64,000 bases of DNA from assembly GCF_037038585.1 (NCBI RefSeq), contig NC_092541.1, forward strand, positions 5,335,445-5,399,444, read 5' to 3'. Position numbers and translations under genes: made by a program. This DNA comes from Patagioenas fasciata. Taxonomy: Eukaryota > Chordata > Aves > Columbiformes > Columbidae. Shown piece by piece: positions 1-11,156 of this stretch. The notes under the pieces were generated by a model. The model saw nothing but the letters and a program-made list of their open reading frames with translations. It made no database searches and was not told the origin of the DNA. Position 1 is the first letter of the stretch. Each line of letters starts with the position of its first letter.

Positions 1-387
1 CTCACAGAGAGTTGGCAGTCCTTCAGAAATAGATGTGAAGCATAAAAGTGTCCCCATTTCCAGACAATTTTGCCACAAAAAAGCCCACAAGAATGACCCA
101 GGTGCATTTCACCTGTCTGCACGGGATGTCAGCAGCACCTGGGCTGACACTTTTGCCTGTGCTGACGTGTTTTTGCTCTGGAAATCCTTGATCCTTTCAT
201 CCCAGCACTTAGAGAAGCCTTCATATGGGAAAGCATGTGTCAGAATCCAGGAAATAAAAATGTGGCAGTGCAGGAAACCAGGACACAGCCCATACCACTA
301 GCTGGAGTGGTTTACATTCATCATGAGCTTGTCAGAAAATTATTAGTTCCACAAAGGGTTCTTGGGCCTGAGGCAGTGCAGGACTCC
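1..387 (+). promoter_or_regulatory. FK1 upstream promoter block
   Basis: This is the proximal upstream block found before every keratin copy in the window. Shared landmarks are a purine-rich CCAGGAAAT-type box near 246-256, an AGGAAACCAGGACACAG box near 270-285, and a conserved AGCTTGTCAGAAAATTATTA stretch near 326-345. The E-box site seen as CACGTG in several copies reads CATGTG here (234-239). The function is inferred from position and conservation among paralogues. Confidence 0.6.
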
Positions 388-454
388 TATAAAAGGCAGC
401 CCAAATCTCTGCTCTCTCATCCACTTCTCTCGCCTCCTTCTCCTTGGGAATCAG
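388..454 (+). promoter_or_regulatory. FK1 TATA box and untranslated exon 1
   Basis: TATAAAAG lies at 388-395. Exon 1 starts about 30 bp downstream and ends with CAG at 454, followed by the splice donor GTGAGT. The intron is 455-752 (298 bp) and ends in a CCCAG acceptor. The 67-bp spacing from TATA to donor is shared by every copy except FK3. Confidence 0.85.
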
Positions 455-773
455 GTGAGTGTGAAGCTTCTTGCCCTCCTCCTTCAGGATCAGGTGTCTT
501 TCTTCACTGTGTGTGTCAGCTGATAGGGTCTGTCCTGGCTCTGGGTTGGGAGCTACTTCTCATGGGTGAGGGAAGGGGAGAGAAGGTCTTCTGCAGAGAA
601 ACGCTGGGACTTAGTGGAAGTGGCTTCTGGGATGTGAGATGGTATACTATGCTGGCCCAGGACATTCATTGGCTCCACTGCGGCTGGGTGCAGTGCTGCT
701 TCTCATGATCAAGCCCTCATACTCTGCTTCCTTCTCCTGCGCTGTCTCCCAGGTGAACCTCTGCCCCAGAGAC

Positions 774-1079
774 ATGTCCTGCTGCAACCCATGTCTGCCC
801 TGCCAGCCCTGTGGCCCAACCCCACTGGCCAACAGCTGCAATGAGCCCTGTGTCAGGCAGTGCCAGAGCTCCAACATCGTCATTGAGCCCTCCCCCGTGG
901 TGGTGACCCTGCCCGGCCCCATCCTCAGCTCCTTCCCTCAGAACACTGTTGTGGGCTCCTCCACCTCTGCTGCTGTTGGCAGCATCCTCAGCTGTGAGGG
1001 AGTTCCCATCAACTCTGGGGGCTTTGACCTCTCCTGCATTACCAGCCGCTACTGTGGCAACAGATGCCGACCCTGCTAA
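774..1079 (+). CDS. Feather beta-keratin FK1 (101 aa)
   Basis: Structural corneous beta-protein of feather cells. The family polymerises through a central beta-sheet core into 3-4 nm filaments cross-linked by disulphides. The 101-residue protein has a Cys-rich head (Cys 3, 4, 7, 10, 13, 22, 26, 30), a core at about residues 34-67 with the family motif [18 protein letters not shown], and a tail with Cys 74, 88, 94, 98 and 101. The whole coding region lies in exon 2. The start is the ATG 21 nt after the acceptor, in GAGACATGT context, and is shared by all copies. The longer upstream open frame only reads intron. ATTAAA at 1372-1377 is the likely poly(A) signal. It is convergent with FK2. Diagnostic residues are Leu8, SSNIVIE at 32-38, Val68 and Cys74. 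Confidence 0.96.
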   Translation: MSCCNPCLPCQPCGPTPLANSCNEPCVRQCQSSNIVIEPSPVVVTLPGPILSSFPQNTVVGSSTSAAVGSILSCEGVPINSGGFDLSCITSRYCGNRCRPC

Positions 1080-1379
1080 GGCTGATGGGAATGTCATCGG
1101 GCAAAAACCTCGCAAGACTTTGGAACATGGTCCTTGAAAGGAGATAGAGCTTCATGGCATTGCATTCAGAGCTTTGAACCAATGTTTCCTTCTTCCTCTC
1201 TTGTCTCTCTCTCTCTCTCACTTTCCTCTGCTGTTCCATTCTCCCAAAACCTGCCTAGTGGGACCCTCCTTCTGCAGAGCAGGCAGACTGACTCTACACT
1301 GGAGCTTAACGACATCCTTGTGGCTGCCTATGATTCTCCATGTAAGCCACCTCCTTTTTTTCTTAAGATTCATTAAAGT

Positions 1380-1854
1380 TGTGCTGAATTCAATCCTGGG
1401 CCTTCCTGTCCTTCTTCATTCTTGGATACCTCTGCCAGTCCCATTAGGCAAAAATTTGGAAGAAGAGAGTGGTGGGACTCCCTGCTTTGCATTTTCTTTT
1501 GTACACTTTCCCTTGGAAGTGCAGAAGACATTCATGGCCAATCCACAGCCAATAGCCAGAAGCGAGGAAATGGCTCCAAATGGTGGTAGGAGTTTGGATG
1601 GGAAACAACAATTCCTGAGGACAATCCACACTCTCATCTCTCTCATTCTTTTCCCTCCTTTACTCGATCTGCTGTGCATGCCCAACACATATGGTCACAG
1701 GAAGATGAGATGGAGGAATCTCATACAATCTTTCAGCATGTGGCAGAGCCCAGCTGCTCTCTAGACATGCATCTGCATCATCACCATCAAACACCAGGAT
1801 GGAAGGGAGCACAAGGGTCACCTGCACTAATGTTTCTTGGCAAAAGCACAGGCT
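1380..1854. repeat. Array spacer A, copy 1
   Basis: Non-coding spacer just beyond the FK1 poly(A) signal. It is nearly identical to about 8.58-9.04 kb and related to 14.65-15.11, 21.1-21.58, 35.17-35.69 and, inverted, 52.53-52.98 kb. I see no gene in it. Confidence 0.7.
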
Positions 1855-2290
1855 AGCCAAGATGGCCCAGCATCCTGTCCAGCTCAATCTTAGATGTGTT
1901 CGATGTTTCAGAATCCACCACTTCCCTGGGAAGATGTCTCAAATGTCTCCCTGTTCTCATCATGGAAAATTTCCATCTTCTGTCCAATCAGAATGCTACC
2001 AGGAGTTCATTGTAGCTTTTGCCCCTTGTTTTTTGCATGTGACTGCTTGTAAAAAGGGAGTCTCCATCTTCTTTCTAGGCACTCTTAAAATATTGGAGTG
2101 TGGTTCTTAGGTCTCCCGTAAGTTTCTCAAAACTGAACAAAGCCGGTTCTCTTAGGCTTTCATTATATTGCATTTTCTTTTGTTCACTTTCCCTTAGAGC
2201 TGCAGAAGACATGCATGTCCAAGCCTCCAACCTGTCCAGGTCATCCTGCAGGCTGACCCTCCTTTCAAGGCTGAGATAATTCACAAGTTA
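1855..2290 (-). mobile_element. CR1 LINE 3' fragment with internal deletion
   Basis: Minus-strand CR1 3' sequence. It contains the typical text about a lesion 'confined to the 3' end': a CATCCTGTCCAGCTCAATCTTA-like start, then a TTTCTCAAAACTGAACAAAG-like stretch. It matches the copies at 9.04-9.80 and 21.58-22.34 kb, but about 370 bp are missing in the middle and replaced by a roughly 50-bp piece (2171-2223) copied from spacer A. Confidence 0.7.
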
Positions 2291-3625
2291 GGATTGGTAT
2301 CAGCCACACTCAGGTTACATACTGGAGTCACCACTTCCTGTGAACTCAAAGATCCTGTGGGTCAATGCAGCTCCAGGACAGCGCCCAGTGTCTAAAGACC
2401 GATTTCCTGGCCACCATCCCACCTTTTATAGTCAGAGGGTGACTGGGTAGATGGCAGCAGTGTATTGAGCATCCTCACAGCAAGTTGGGCTCTCCCCAGT
2501 CCAGTGGCCCTTTGCCTTCTCATCGCTTGTTTCTGGTGTCCATCTTCCCTGAATTTGTGCTTTCACTGTTCATGTCAAAATTCAGGTATATTTTTAAATG
2601 ATATTTGAATGTATCTTTATAGATCTTGGCCCTCAGTCCTGGCTTTTACTCTAAATCTTGGCATCCCTCTGGTATCCGTGGTGTCCTGTGTGCAGAAAAA
2701 CAACTCGGAGGCACTGTTGGGCTCAAAATGATGGCTCAGGCTCACAGGGACACATGGACAACATGAGATTCCCCTCATGCTCTTCTGTCCACACTTCAGG
2801 GCAGGGACACCACCATTACCCATCTCACTGGGTGCTGGGCACTTCCAGTAGACAGGACAGGCACCAGCCCAAGTGTAGCTGATACACAAGTGCTGACCCT
2901 GCCAGTACTCAGCTTTCTGGTCTCCCCCAAGAGCTCTGAGGCAGGGCCAACCTGAGTGTTCATGTCACCACTGCTCCTTACTTTGAGAGCTGTCCTGCAA
3001 GAGAACATGCACACCTCTGGGAACCACATGGGCACAACAAAGTACAGGGCTGTGCCCTCATGGTAGGACATCTCTCACCACACAGGGATCTGCAGGGAAC
3101 AGTACCAGTCTGGGCATGTACACTGGGTGGAAAAGTACTGGTTCAAAGCCCAGGAAGGCAAGTTCACAGCATGGTGCCATGGTCCTGCTCTGCCCTGGGC
3201 CCAAGCAATGGACCCCAGCATGGAGCCTGTGCACACACAAGAGAGCTGTCATCTAAAAGACCTAGAAAATCAAGACATGCCTTTGGGTACATGTAGCTGA
3301 CACTCTAGATGGAAGTCTTATATGGACCTGCTGACTGCACTTTGGGGTTCTCATTTCTATTGATCTTCATTGTCCTTCTAGAGAAGAAGCTGAAAGGTTC
3401 ATGTCCCTCTTTGCTATTCCCTGCCTGCAGAGTTTTCTCTTTTGTTGAACAAGTCTTGGAAATGAAGAGGACATTGGCCATGCAACATCCTATTTTCTCT
3501 GCCAAAAATGTCAGTCTCAATTGTAATAAACTCTTTTGGAATGAGGATTTCCTTAGTGATGACAGTGGTGCAGTGGAGTGGTTAGGATATTGTGACATCA
3601 TGACTGAAGGATGTCACTGAGAGAT
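2291..3625. repeat. Array spacer B, copy 1
   Basis: Non-coding repeated spacer lying between convergent keratin genes. Related copies are at 15.12-16.25, 22.35-23.52 and 35.70-36.59 kb (continuing at 41.20-41.37), and inverted at 51.53-52.52 kb. Its right end (about 3540-3610, minus strand) vaguely repeats the olfactory-receptor-like box found in the next block. Open frames here are short and not conserved among copies. Confidence 0.65.
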
Positions 3626-3626
3626 C

Positions 3627-4085
3627 ATAGAATTATAGAATATTTTATATTGGAAGATCATCTGATCCAATCTTTCATGGGCAAGAGAGACTAGATTGGA
3701 TTATCTATCACCCTTTCCAATCTCGTCTTGGAAACTTCCAGTGACAGGGTCTCTACCACATCCCTGGGTGGTTATTCCTGTGAAGGATTGTTCTTAACAT
3801 AAAAAAAAAAAAAAAAAATCATCTGTCATAATGAATCCTCTCCCAGTGATACATGTTCTCACTGGACCTTATGTTGTCCACCTGGTTCCTTGTGATGAGA
3901 GAGCATCTGTCCTTTTCCTAGATACCCTTTAAGTATTTGAATACTGTGATGAGGTGTCCTCGAGCCTTCTGTTCTCCAGGGAGAAAAAGACAAAACAACT
4001 TCAGTCTACCATCCGAGGACACGTTCTCCAGTCCTTTGGTCTAATTAGGCACATTCACAGGAGTGCTGGTGGCTCCTGGATAAGG
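3627..4085 (-). mobile_element. CR1 LINE 3' fragment with tail
   Basis: Minus-strand CR1 end. CATAGAATTATAGAAT at its left edge is the reverse complement of the ATTCTATG-type CR1 tail, followed by the GGAAGATCATCTGATCCAAT-like 3' consensus. It holds an 18-bp A run at 3801-3818. The same insertion is present at 16.25, 41.38 and, inverted, 51.1 kb, so it predates the duplications. Confidence 0.75.
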
Positions 4086-4089
4086 ATTA

Positions 4090-4715
4090 GTGACAGCTGA
4101 GTCTGGGGGATTGGATCCCACCTGTGTAGCTGTGGGTTTTTTTTGTTGTGGTCAGAGGAAGTGCCATGTGTGTGACAATGAGCAGCATCTGAATGCCCAT
4201 GTTATCAGGGTTTGCAAGTACATTTTTCTCTCTCATGGGAGTGTTGGAATGAAGAAGTTTGCATACGGTGATATTGCAATTAAAAGACATCACTGAGAGG
4301 ATCATGAAGTCAGTGATAAACAGGAAGGCAGTAAAAAATGTGAATGACTGCTCCAGCCAGCAAGCAACACAAAAGATTTTCCTAAGGACAAGGAATGTCT
4401 CCATTATTTTTCACACAACAGTGATTGTATACCAGGTCACCACAACTGAAACCTGAGGAGGATAAAGAACAGAGGCCATTCTCCATCAGGGTTGGAATGT
4501 ACATGGAGAAGATAATGGCACATGGGGCCATGTGCCCACTTTTTGAGGGATGGGAAACCCAGGGGAATGAGGTCAAATACAGGTATCTTGTTCTCCTTTG
4601 CCAGCCCAGGACATGACCAGAAGTAATCAGAACGCAGACAAGACTGAACGAACAAATATGTGATGGGTAAAATCTATTATGTTGTTTGCTGTCAGATGTA
4701 CAAATCAGCACCTGT
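4090..4715 (-). pseudogene. Olfactory-receptor-like pseudogene, copy a
   Basis: Broken remnant that reads best on the minus strand as a class A olfactory receptor. Pieces resembling TM2/TM3 (KNNGDI, then LRKIFCVACWLEQSFTFFTAFLF) are followed by an ILSVMSFNCNITVC box in the place of the receptor MAYDRYVAIC signature, then LHSNTPM in the place of LHYTTIM. Frames are interrupted, and the Asp-Arg-Tyr triplet is Asn-Cys-Asn. The four copies (here, 16.8, 41.9 and 50.6 kb) always sit between convergent keratin genes. Assignment rests on motif resemblance only. An unrecognised repeat is the alternative. Confidence 0.45.
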
Positions 4716-5270
4716 TTCAGACTGAGAGAACCCAGTTAGCCCAGACAAAGGTCTGACAATACCTAGGCTGAGGTGTGGATGTGGACCAGGGTAGAAAGGA
4801 CATGGCAGAGTTGTGACCAACAGTTCTGCTCTGCTGGAACTCGCTATTGCTGTGGAATGATGGACTCCCATTGCACATAATAGGATCTGTTGTAATTCCT
4901 GGATTCATTGAACTCTTAATTGCTTCCTTTCAATTCCTTACTTCAAATCCCAAAGTATCTGTTAAGTCTAATACAGATCATGGTTGGAGATTTCATCAAG
5001 TGTGACAGGGGAGAGAATGTCAGGTAAGAAATAACAATGCTTTTGCCCAAGCAAGGTCAGGAAGGGTGAGACAGCCACTAAGCTGAGCATCCCTCAGACT
5101 CAACTCCAAAAAGTTGATTGATGAAACCCTGAAAATAATTTACTGTGTGTCCAAGTGACAAACCGCTGAGAAAAGTCCCACATTCCCCTTCCCCACATTT
5201 TTCCCTTAGCGCACTGAAATAGTTGCCTCAGAACAAAGGAAGACTCAGAGGCTCAGGGTTGGATGCAGCA
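4716..5270. repeat. Array 3' flank block, copy 1
   Basis: Non-coding flank directly beyond the 3' end of minus-strand gene FK2. Related copies are at 10.16-10.85, 17.30-17.91, 42.24-42.86 and, inverted, 50.03-50.57 kb. No gene seen. Confidence 0.6.
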
Positions 5271-5556
5271 CAACTTTAATTAGTCTCAAGAAAAAAAGGA
5301 GGTGGCTCAAAGGGTCAGTCACAAGGATGTGGTGAAACTCTTGCAGGGAGTCGGGCCTGCCCTGCAGAAGGAGGGAGGCCAAGAGGTACCCACTAGGCTG
5401 CCCTTGGAGACAGAAAGAGAAAAAGAGAGAGACATGAGTAGAAGAAGGAAACATCAGTCCAAAGCTCCGAATGCAATGCTGTAAAGCTCTATGTAATTTC
5501 AAGGACCATGTTCCAAGGTCTTGTGAGATTCTTGCTCGTGGGTGTTCCCTTCAGCT

Positions 5557-5862
5557 TTAGCAGGGTCGGCATCTGTTACCACAATAGCGGCTGGTAATGC
5601 AGGAGAGGTCAAAGCCCCCAGAGTTGATGGGAACACCCTCACAGCTGAGGATGCTGCCAACAGCAGCAGAGGTGGAGGAGCCCACAACAGTGTTCTGAGG
5701 GAAGGAGCTGAGGATGGGGCCGGGCAGGGTCACCACCACGGGGGAGGGCTCAATGACGATGGTGGAGCTCTGGCACTGCTTGCAACAGGGCTCATTGCAG
5801 CTGTTGGCCAGCGGGGTCGGGCCACAGGGCTGGCAGGGCAGACACGGGTTGCAGCAGGACAT
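5557..5862 (-). CDS. Feather beta-keratin FK2 (101 aa, 14 Cys)
   Basis: Same 101-residue filament-forming feather keratin as FK1, encoded wholly in exon 2. It differs at residues 27-28 (CK instead of VR, giving CCKQC and a 14th cysteine) and at 34 (SSTIVIE). The beta core and the tail Cys74-Cys101 are unchanged. The ATG lies 21 nt after the acceptor. The intron is 5884-6177. The poly(A) signal is ATTAAA on the minus strand at 5275-5280. It is convergent with FK1 and divergent from FK3. The long upstream open frame in phase with the CDS crosses the intron and is not a real N-terminus. Confidence 0.96.
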   Translation of the reverse strand: MSCCNPCLPCQPCGPTPLANSCNEPCCKQCQSSTIVIEPSPVVVTLPGPILSSFPQNTVVGSSTSAAVGSILSCEGVPINSGGFDLSCITSRYCGNRCRPC

Positions 5863-6177
5863 GTCTCTGGGACAGAGTGTCACCTGGAAGAGAGGAAAGG
5901 AGGAAACAGAGCATGAGGAGCTGATCATGGGAAGCAGCACTACTCCCAAACACAGTCGAGCTGAGATACCTCCCAGCCCAGCATACACTGCCCATCTCAC
6001 ATACCAGAAGCCACCTCCACTAAGTGCCAGCATCTCTCTGTGGAAGACCTTCTCTCCCCTTCCCTCACCCATAAGAAGCAGCTTCCAGCCCAGCGCCAGG
6101 ACAGACCCTATCAGCTGAGATACACATTGAGAAAGACACCTGATCCTGAAGAGGAGGAGAAGAGGCTTCACGCTCAC

Positions 6178-6244
6178 CTGATTCCCAAGGAGCAGGAGGC
6201 AAGAGAAGTCGATGAGAGAGCAGAGCATTGGGCTGCCTTTTATA
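6178..6244 (-). promoter_or_regulatory. FK2 TATA box and untranslated exon 1
   Basis: TATAAAAG on the minus strand at 6237-6244. Exon 1 ends at 6178 with CAG, followed by GTGAGC as splice donor. Confidence 0.85.
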
Positions 6245-7386
6245 GGAGTCCTGCACTGCCTCAGGCACAGGCTCCCTGAGCGGAAGTAATAATTTTCTGG
6301 CAAGCTCATGTTGAACGTAAAACACATTGGCTAATGATATAGGCTGTGTCCTGGTTTCCTGCACTTCCACCTTTTCATTTCCTGCCATCTGCCACGTGAT
6401 TTCCCATATGATATGTCCTCTAAGTAGTGCAATGAAAGCTCTGAGGATATCAAGAGGTGACACACGACAGTACAGGCAGAAGACTCAGCTCAGGTGCTGG
6501 TGCATCTTGTGCAGGCAGGTGATATGAGTGTTGGTCATTCCTGTGGGTTCCTTTGTGGCAAAGTTGTTAGGATATGAGTAACACTGTCATGCTCAGGTCC
6601 AGATGCGCAAGGATCACATTTGAGAGGTTATTTCATATGTGGTCCCTGGAATCTCGTCAGCAGAGTCCCCAGTTGCTGACATTTTCCTTTCTTTCTATGA
6701 GTATAAAGATTTTTGCATGGTTTCCTGCTGGCCTGCATAAGCACACCCATGTCAGTCCGTACCCGTGTGACCCTCATCATGTGGACATGTGCAGGTCACA
6801 GCTGGGGACTCTGCCCTGGAGTATCCATGAGCCTTGGGTGGAGATAAAATATTCCATAGGAAACCCAGAGCCCTAGACTTGATCCTTTTGTTTTCTGAGG
6901 ACCTCTGGCAAGTGCACAGGGAGGAATAAGGCAGGGCCCAAAAAAATTGTACTGATAGCACTGTTGTGGTAGTGTCAAAGCCTCCCACCAACGCCCCATT
7001 TGTGTGAAACAATGAGCAACCATCAGAGTAGTCCCAAATGGCAGTACTTGGAAAATGGATGTGAAATGTAAAAGCATTGCCCATTTCCGGACAACTTTGC
7101 CACAAAGAAGCTGACAGGAATGACCCAGGTACATATCACCTGCCTGCACAGGATGCCACCAGCTCTTCAGCTTAATCTTCTGCCTACTCCTTTCATCCTG
7201 AAACTTACAGAAGATGCCTTCATATGGGAAAACACAAGTCATAAGCCTGGAAAAGAGAAGGTGGCAGTGCAGGAAACCAGGACACAGCCCATACCATTAA
7301 CTGGTGTGTTTTACATTCATCATGAGCTTGTCAGAAAATTGTTACTTCCACTCAGGGGCCCTGGGCCTGGTCCAGTGTAGGGCTCC
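6245..7386. promoter_or_regulatory. Divergent promoter region FK2/FK3
   Basis: Head-to-head intergenic region. Its two ends are inverted copies of the same proximal promoter. The FK2 side has a perfect CACGTG E-box at 6393-6398, about 150 bp from its TATA. The FK3 side has CACAAG at the matching place. The middle (about 6700-6820) is a conserved block found in all divergent regions. No coding sequence is supported. Confidence 0.65.
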
Positions 7387-7450
7387 TATAAAAGGCAGCC
7401 CAACTCTCTGCTCTTTCGACTTCTCTCGCCTCCTGCTCCTTGGGAATCAG
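7387..7450 (+). promoter_or_regulatory. FK3 TATA box and untranslated exon 1
   Basis: TATAAAAG at 7387-7394. The donor GTGAGT begins at 7451. Exon 1 is 3 bp shorter than in all other copies. Confidence 0.85.
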
Positions 7451-7558
7451 GTGAGTGTGAAGCCTGTTCTCCTCCCCTTCTAAATCAGCTGTGTTTCCTA
7501 GATGTGTATCTCTGCTGAAAGGGTCTGTCCTGGCCCTGGGTTGGGAGCTGCTTGTCAT

Positions 7559-7782
7559 GGGGGAAGGGAAGGGAAGGGAAGGGAAGGGAAGGGAAGGGAA
7601 GGGAAGGGAAGGGAAGGGAAGGGAAGGGAAGGGAAGGGAAGGGAAGGGAAGGGAAGGGAAGGGAAGGGAAGGGAAGGGAAGGGAAGGGAAGGGAAGGGAA
7701 GGGAAGGGAAGGGAAGGGAAGGGAAGGGAAGGGAAGGGAAGGGAAGGGAAGGGAAGGGAAGGGAAGGGAAGGGAAGGGAAGG
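7559..7782 (+). repeat. (GGGAA)n microsatellite in FK3 intron
   Basis: About 45 units of a pure GGGAA pentanucleotide on the sense strand inside the FK3 5'UTR intron (7451-7951). It sits where other copies have a short GGGAAGGGGA stretch, so it is probably an expansion of that seed. All three frames are open through it, which produces spurious long open frames. Confidence 0.95.
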
Positions 7783-7972
7783 CAAGACCTTCTGCAGAGG
7801 CAGGCTGGGACTTAGTTCAGGTGGCTTCTGGGATCTGAGATAAGCATCATATGATGGGCAAGAAGGTGTCTTGGCTCCACTGTGGTTGGGAGCAGTGCTG
7901 CTTCTCATGATCAAGCCCTCATGCTCTGCTTCGTCCTACACTGTCTCCCAGGTGACCCTCTGTCCCAGAGAC

Positions 7973-8278
7973 ATGTCCTGCTGCAACCCATGCCTGCCCT
8001 GCCAGCCCTGTGGCCCAACCCCACTGGCCAACAGCTGCAATGAGCCCTGTGTCAGGCAGTGCCAGAGCTCCAATGTCGTCATCCAGCCCTCTCCTGTGGT
8101 GGTGACTCTACCCGGCCCCATCCTCAGCTCCTTCCCACAGAACACCGTTGTGGGCTCCTCCACCTCTGCTGCTGTTGGCAGCATCCTCAGCTGTGAGGGA
8201 GTGCCCATCAACTCTGGGGGCTTTGACCTCTCCTGCATTACCAGCCGCTACTGTGGCAACAGATGCCGACCCTGTTAA
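7973..8278 (+). CDS. Feather beta-keratin FK3 (101 aa)
   Basis: Feather keratin with Leu8, Val27, SSNVVIQ at 32-38, Val68, Cys74 and 13 cysteines. Head, beta core and tail are as in FK1, so the same filament role is expected. The coding region is a single block in exon 2, starting 21 nt after the acceptor (intron 7451-7951). The poly(A) signal is ATTAAA at 8566-8571. It is divergent from FK2 and convergent with FK4, with which it shares almost all of its intron sequence. The protein differs from FK10 only at residue 8. Confidence 0.96.
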   Translation: MSCCNPCLPCQPCGPTPLANSCNEPCVRQCQSSNVVIQPSPVVVTLPGPILSSFPQNTVVGSSTSAAVGSILSCEGVPINSGGFDLSCITSRYCGNRCRPC

Positions 8279-8579
8279 AGCTACTGGCAACATCCTTGGA
8301 CAAGAACCTCCCAAGACCTTGGAACATGGTCCTTGAGATGAGATAGAGCTTCATGGCATTGCATTCAGAGCTTTGAACCGTTTCCTTCTTCCACTCTTGT
8401 CTCTGTCTCTCTTTCCTCAACTTGTTTTGTCTCCAAAACCCAGACTAACTGGGACCTGTTGGTCTCCATCCCTCTGCAGGGCAGGCAGACCAACACCTTG
8501 CAGGACTATCACTGTGACTGCCCATGGTATTCCCTGTGAGACACCTCCTTTTCTTCTTAAGACTCATTAAAATTGTGCT

Positions 8580-9040
8580 GCATCTAAGCCTGAGCCTCTG
8601 GGTCCTTCTTCATTCTTGGGTACTTCTGCCAGTCCCATTAGACAAAAATTTGGAAGAAGAGAGTGGTGGGACTCCCTGATTTGCATTTTCTTTTGTTCAC
8701 TTTCCCTTGGAAGTGCAGAAGACATTCATGGCCAATCCACAGCCAATAGCCAGAAGTGAGGAAATGGCTCCAAATGGTGGTAGGAGTTCGAATGGGAAAC
8801 AATTCCTGGCGACAATCCACACTCTCATGTCTCTCATTCTTCTCCCTCCTTTACTCGATCTGCTGTGCATGCCCAACACATAAGGCCACAGGAAGATGAG
8901 ATAGAAGAACCTCATACAGTCCTTCAGCATGTGGCAGAGCCCAGCTGCTCTCTAGACATGCATCTGCATCATCACCATCAAACACCAGGATGGAAGGGAG
9001 CACAAGGGTCACCTGCACTAACGTTTCTTGGCAAAAGCAC
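8580..9040. repeat. Array spacer A, copy 2
   Basis: Non-coding. Nearly identical to 1.39-1.85 kb, at a spacing of about 7.19 kb, which marks a recent duplication or conversion. Confidence 0.7.
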
Positions 9041-9805
9041 AGGCTAGCCAAGATGGCCCAGCATCCTGTCCAGCTCAATCTTAAATGTGTCCAGTGTTTC
9101 AGAATCCACCACTTCCCTGGGAAGATGTCTCAAATGTCTCCCTGTTCTCATCATGGAAAATTTCCATCTTCTGTCCAATCAGAATGCTACCGGGTTGTCA
9201 TTGTAGCCTTTGCCCTCATCTTTTTCATGTGACTGCTTGTGAAAAAGGAGTCTCCATCTTCTTTCTAGGCACTCTTAAAATATTGGAGTGTGGTTCTTAG
9301 GTCTTCCGTAAGTTTCTCAAAGCTGAACAAAGCCGGTTCTCTTAGGCTTTCATTGTATTGCAGCTTCTTAGTTCGTTGACTATCTTTGTGGAAATTCTCG
9401 GGACCCTTTCCAGCCTGTCCACATTTTTTCATATAGAGGAGACCAAAACTGAAGATAATATTCAAGATTTGGCCTGATAAGGTCTGAGTAGAGCATCATT
9501 ATGATTTCTTTGTCTCTACTGGTGATGCCCTATTAAATGTAACTGGGCATCTTGTTGGCCTTCTTTGCCACAGCAGCACATTGTTCATAATATTGAGCTT
9601 GTTGTCCATCAGAACCCCCAGGTCCCTTTCCACAGAGCTGCTCCCCAGCCAGGTAGATCCCAGCCTGTGCTGCACTCCTGGAGTATATTGTCCCAGGCGC
9701 AGTCCTTGTTGAACTTCATCAGGTTCTTGTTAGCCAAATCCTCCAACCTGTCCAGGTCATCCTGCAGACTGACCCTCCTTTCAAGGCTGAGATAATTCAC
9801 AAGTT
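9041..9805 (-). mobile_element. CR1 LINE 3' fragment
   Basis: Minus-strand CR1 remnant about 0.76 kb long. Translated from the right it gives SLQDDLDRLEDLANKNLMKFNK, which is typical of the C-terminal part of CR1 ORF2, then the 3' untranslated consensus. Frames are broken. Best matched by the copy at 21.58-22.34 kb. Confidence 0.75.
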
Positions 9806-10061
9806 AGGATTGGTATCAGCCACACTCAGGCTACATGCTGGAGTCACCACTTCCTGTAAACTCAAAGACCCTATGGGTTACTGCAGCTCCAGGACAACGC
9901 CCAGTGTCTAAAGGCCGATTTCCTGGCCACCATCCCACCTTTTATAGTCAGAGGGTGACTGGGTAGATGGCAGCAGTGTATTGAACATCCTCACAGCAAG
10001 TTGGGCTCTCCCCAATCCAGTGGCCCTTTGCCTCTCATGGCTTGTTTCTGGTGTCCATCAC
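9806..10061. repeat. Start of spacer B, truncated copy
   Basis: Matches about 2.29-2.55 kb and 22.35-22.60 kb, then stops. The rest of spacer B, the CR1 fragment and the receptor-like block are missing from the FK3-FK4 interval. No gene seen. Confidence 0.55.
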
Positions 10062-10155
10062 AGAATTACAGAATGTTAGGGATTGCAAGGGATCTCAAGA
10101 GATCATCTAGTCCAATGCGCCTGCCAGAGCAGGAACATATAGATGAGGCTACACA
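10062..10155 (-). mobile_element. Short CR1 3' end
   Basis: CACAGAATTACAGAATG start (inverse CR1 tail), then the GGATCTCAAGAGATCATCTA-type consensus. It sits exactly where spacer B stops and the 3' flank block begins, so it marks the deletion or insertion junction. Confidence 0.7.
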
Positions 10156-10850
10156 GGAACATGACACAGTACATGACTAGAAATAATCAGAACCCAGAGA
10201 AGACTGTAGGTGCAAAACTGTGGTGGGTAAAATCTATTATTTCTATTGCTCTCAGATGGACAAGCCTTGTTTCTAAGTGAGAGAACACACTTAGCCTAGA
10301 TAAAGGTCTGTCTATACCTGGACTGAGGTGTGGATGTGAACCAGAGCAGAAAGGAACTGGTAGAGTTGTGACCAACACTTCTGCTCTCGTAGAAATCACC
10401 ATTACCATGGAGTGGCAGGCATCCATTGCACATACTAGGATGTGTTGTAATTCCTGGATTCATTGAATTCTTAATTGGTTCCTTTTAATTGTTTATTTCA
10501 AATGCCCAATGTACCTGTTATGTCTAATACAGACCATGGTTGGAGATTTCATCAAGAGTGGCATGGGAGAGAATGTGGGGTAAGAAATAACAATGCCTTT
10601 GCCCAAGCAAGGTTAGGAAGGGTGAGAAAAACAATAAGCTGAGCATCCCTCAGACTCAATGCCAAACAGTTAATTGATGATCCCATGAAATTGATGATCC
10701 CATGAAATTGATTCACTGTGTTTCCAAGAGAAAAAATTCACTGCAGGGAGACACACCCTCCCCTTCCTTCAAATTTTTTCCTGAGCAGACTGAAAGAGTT
10801 GTGTCAGAACAAAGGAGGACACGAAGGCCCAGGCTTGAATGCAGCACAAA
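10156..10850. repeat. Array 3' flank block, copy 2
   Basis: Non-coding flank beyond the 3' end of FK4, homologous to 4.72-5.27 and 17.30-17.91 kb. A 20-bp direct duplication (GATCCCATGAAATTGAT type) lies near 10,678-10,712. No gene seen. Confidence 0.6.
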
Positions 10851-11156
10851 TTTAATGAGTCTTAAGGAGAAAAGGAGGTGGCTCATGGGGAGCACCAGTG
10901 TCAGTCACAAGGATGTGGTGAAACTCCTATAGAGAGACAGGCTGCCTCTCCTCCAGAAGGAGGGTGGCCGAGAGGTGCCCACTAGGTTGGCCTAGGGAGA
11001 CAAAAAACGAGCTGAGGAAAGAATGAGAGTGACATGAGTGGAAGAAGGAAACATTGGTTCAAAGCTCGGAATACAATGCCATGCAGCTCTATCTCATTTC
11101 AAGGACCATGTTCCAAGGTTTTGGGAGGTCCTTGTCCAAGGATGTTGCCAGTAGCT

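Noticed and set aside
717-1115. Antisense open frames of about 100-150 codons across every keratin coding exon (here and in all ten other copies)
   Set aside because: They are shadows of the GC-rich, repetitive keratin exon. They differ in start and length between copies and have no promoter or recognisable domain.
7491-7914. Long frames made of repeated GREGK or SLPFP-type units
   Set aside because: They only translate the (GGGAA)n intronic microsatellite. A 5-bp unit without stop triplets is open in all frames.
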